Shown here: positions 14,237-14,267 of the stretch, one piece after another
How positions within the stretch are numbered: the first letter of the stretch is position 1
Layout: each line of letters starts with the position of its first letter
From: Bacteroides sp. CAG:530
GTDB lineage: Bacteria > Bacteroidota > Bacteroidia > Bacteroidales > Bacteroidaceae
Length of the DNA stretch: 14,267 nt
Direction: 5' to 3'
Assembly: GCA_000434735.1 (NCBI GenBank)
Contig: FR881222.1
Location: 16,894 to 31,160 of the forward strand
Notes under the pieces: model-generated
Told to the model about the DNA's origin: nothing
The model's database searches: none
What the model saw: only the letters and a program-made list of their open reading frames with translations
Program-made: the position numbers and the translations under genes

Positions 14237-14267
14237 TTTTAGGGATATTCAGTAAATGTCCCTAAAA
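14237..14267. repeat. Second hairpin at the window edge
   Basis: TTTTAGGGATATT (14237-14249) pairs with AATGTCCCTAAAA (14255-14267) with one G-U wobble and a 5-nt loop, running up to the last base of the window, so it may extend further. It could be a second or bidirectional terminator, for instance for a convergent gene just outside, or a regulatory element of the next gene. The sequence beyond the edge is needed to tell. Confidence 0.5.

Overview
The window looks like a chromosomal segment of a gut-type Bacteroidales bacterium (Bacteroides/Phocaeicola/Prevotella-like). This rests on moderately AT-rich coding DNA, Bacteroidota -7 boxes of the TAnnTTTG type ahead of two genes, lipoprotein signal peptides, and a polysaccharide-utilisation-type operon with a TonB-dependent receptor. 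All genes that I can support lie on the + strand. The exact genus cannot be fixed from the sequence alone.

Region 1 (1-3340) is core housekeeping DNA: the C-terminal end of a flotillin-like protein (FloA), a nucleoside phosphorylase (probably uridine phosphorylase), a free methionine-(R)-sulfoxide reductase (MsrC), and the complete tRNA-modification GTPase MnmE. Hairpin terminators follow floA, msrC and mnmE. The msrC and mnmE terminators sit directly against the Bacteroidota-style promoter of the next gene.

Region 2 (3340-5900) is accessory and looks rearranged. A promoter and a 5' leader with three exactly 10-bp-phased TTACACA repeats precede one 814-codon ORF that appears chimeric. Its first ~180 residues are a Cys-rich zinc-finger-like module plus two helix-turn-helix modules, resembling the DNA-binding proteins that accompany Bacteroides tyrosine recombinases. 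From about residue 184 it becomes the middle-to-C-terminal part of a large DUF1998-type (COG1205-like) helicase, without the ATPase motifs. The helicase part stops at a point where related proteins normally continue. At about 5868-5900 the sequence passes, in another reading frame, into the middle of a TonB-dependent receptor gene that has no 5' part. So two breakpoints join fragments of three genes. Either this locus underwent real recombination next to mnmE, a known island insertion locus in other bacteria, or the contig is an assembly chimera. The sequence alone cannot decide.

Region 3 (about 5868-14225) is a tightly packed glycan-utilisation operon: truncated TonB-dependent receptor, a right-handed beta-helix lipoprotein, a heparinase II/III-like polysaccharide lyase, a GH88 unsaturated glucuronyl hydrolase and a GH2 beta-glucuronidase, ending in a hairpin terminator. 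The set fits depolymerisation of a uronic-acid-containing polymer. The lyase would cut the chain and create unsaturated uronyl ends, GH88 would remove those, and GH2 would remove ordinary beta-glucuronate. No SusD homologue and no sulfatase are present in the window, which points to an unsulfated or lightly sulfated substrate, unless the missing genes lie outside or were lost at the breakpoint. No tRNA, rRNA, CRISPR array, insertion sequence or intact recombinase gene was seen.
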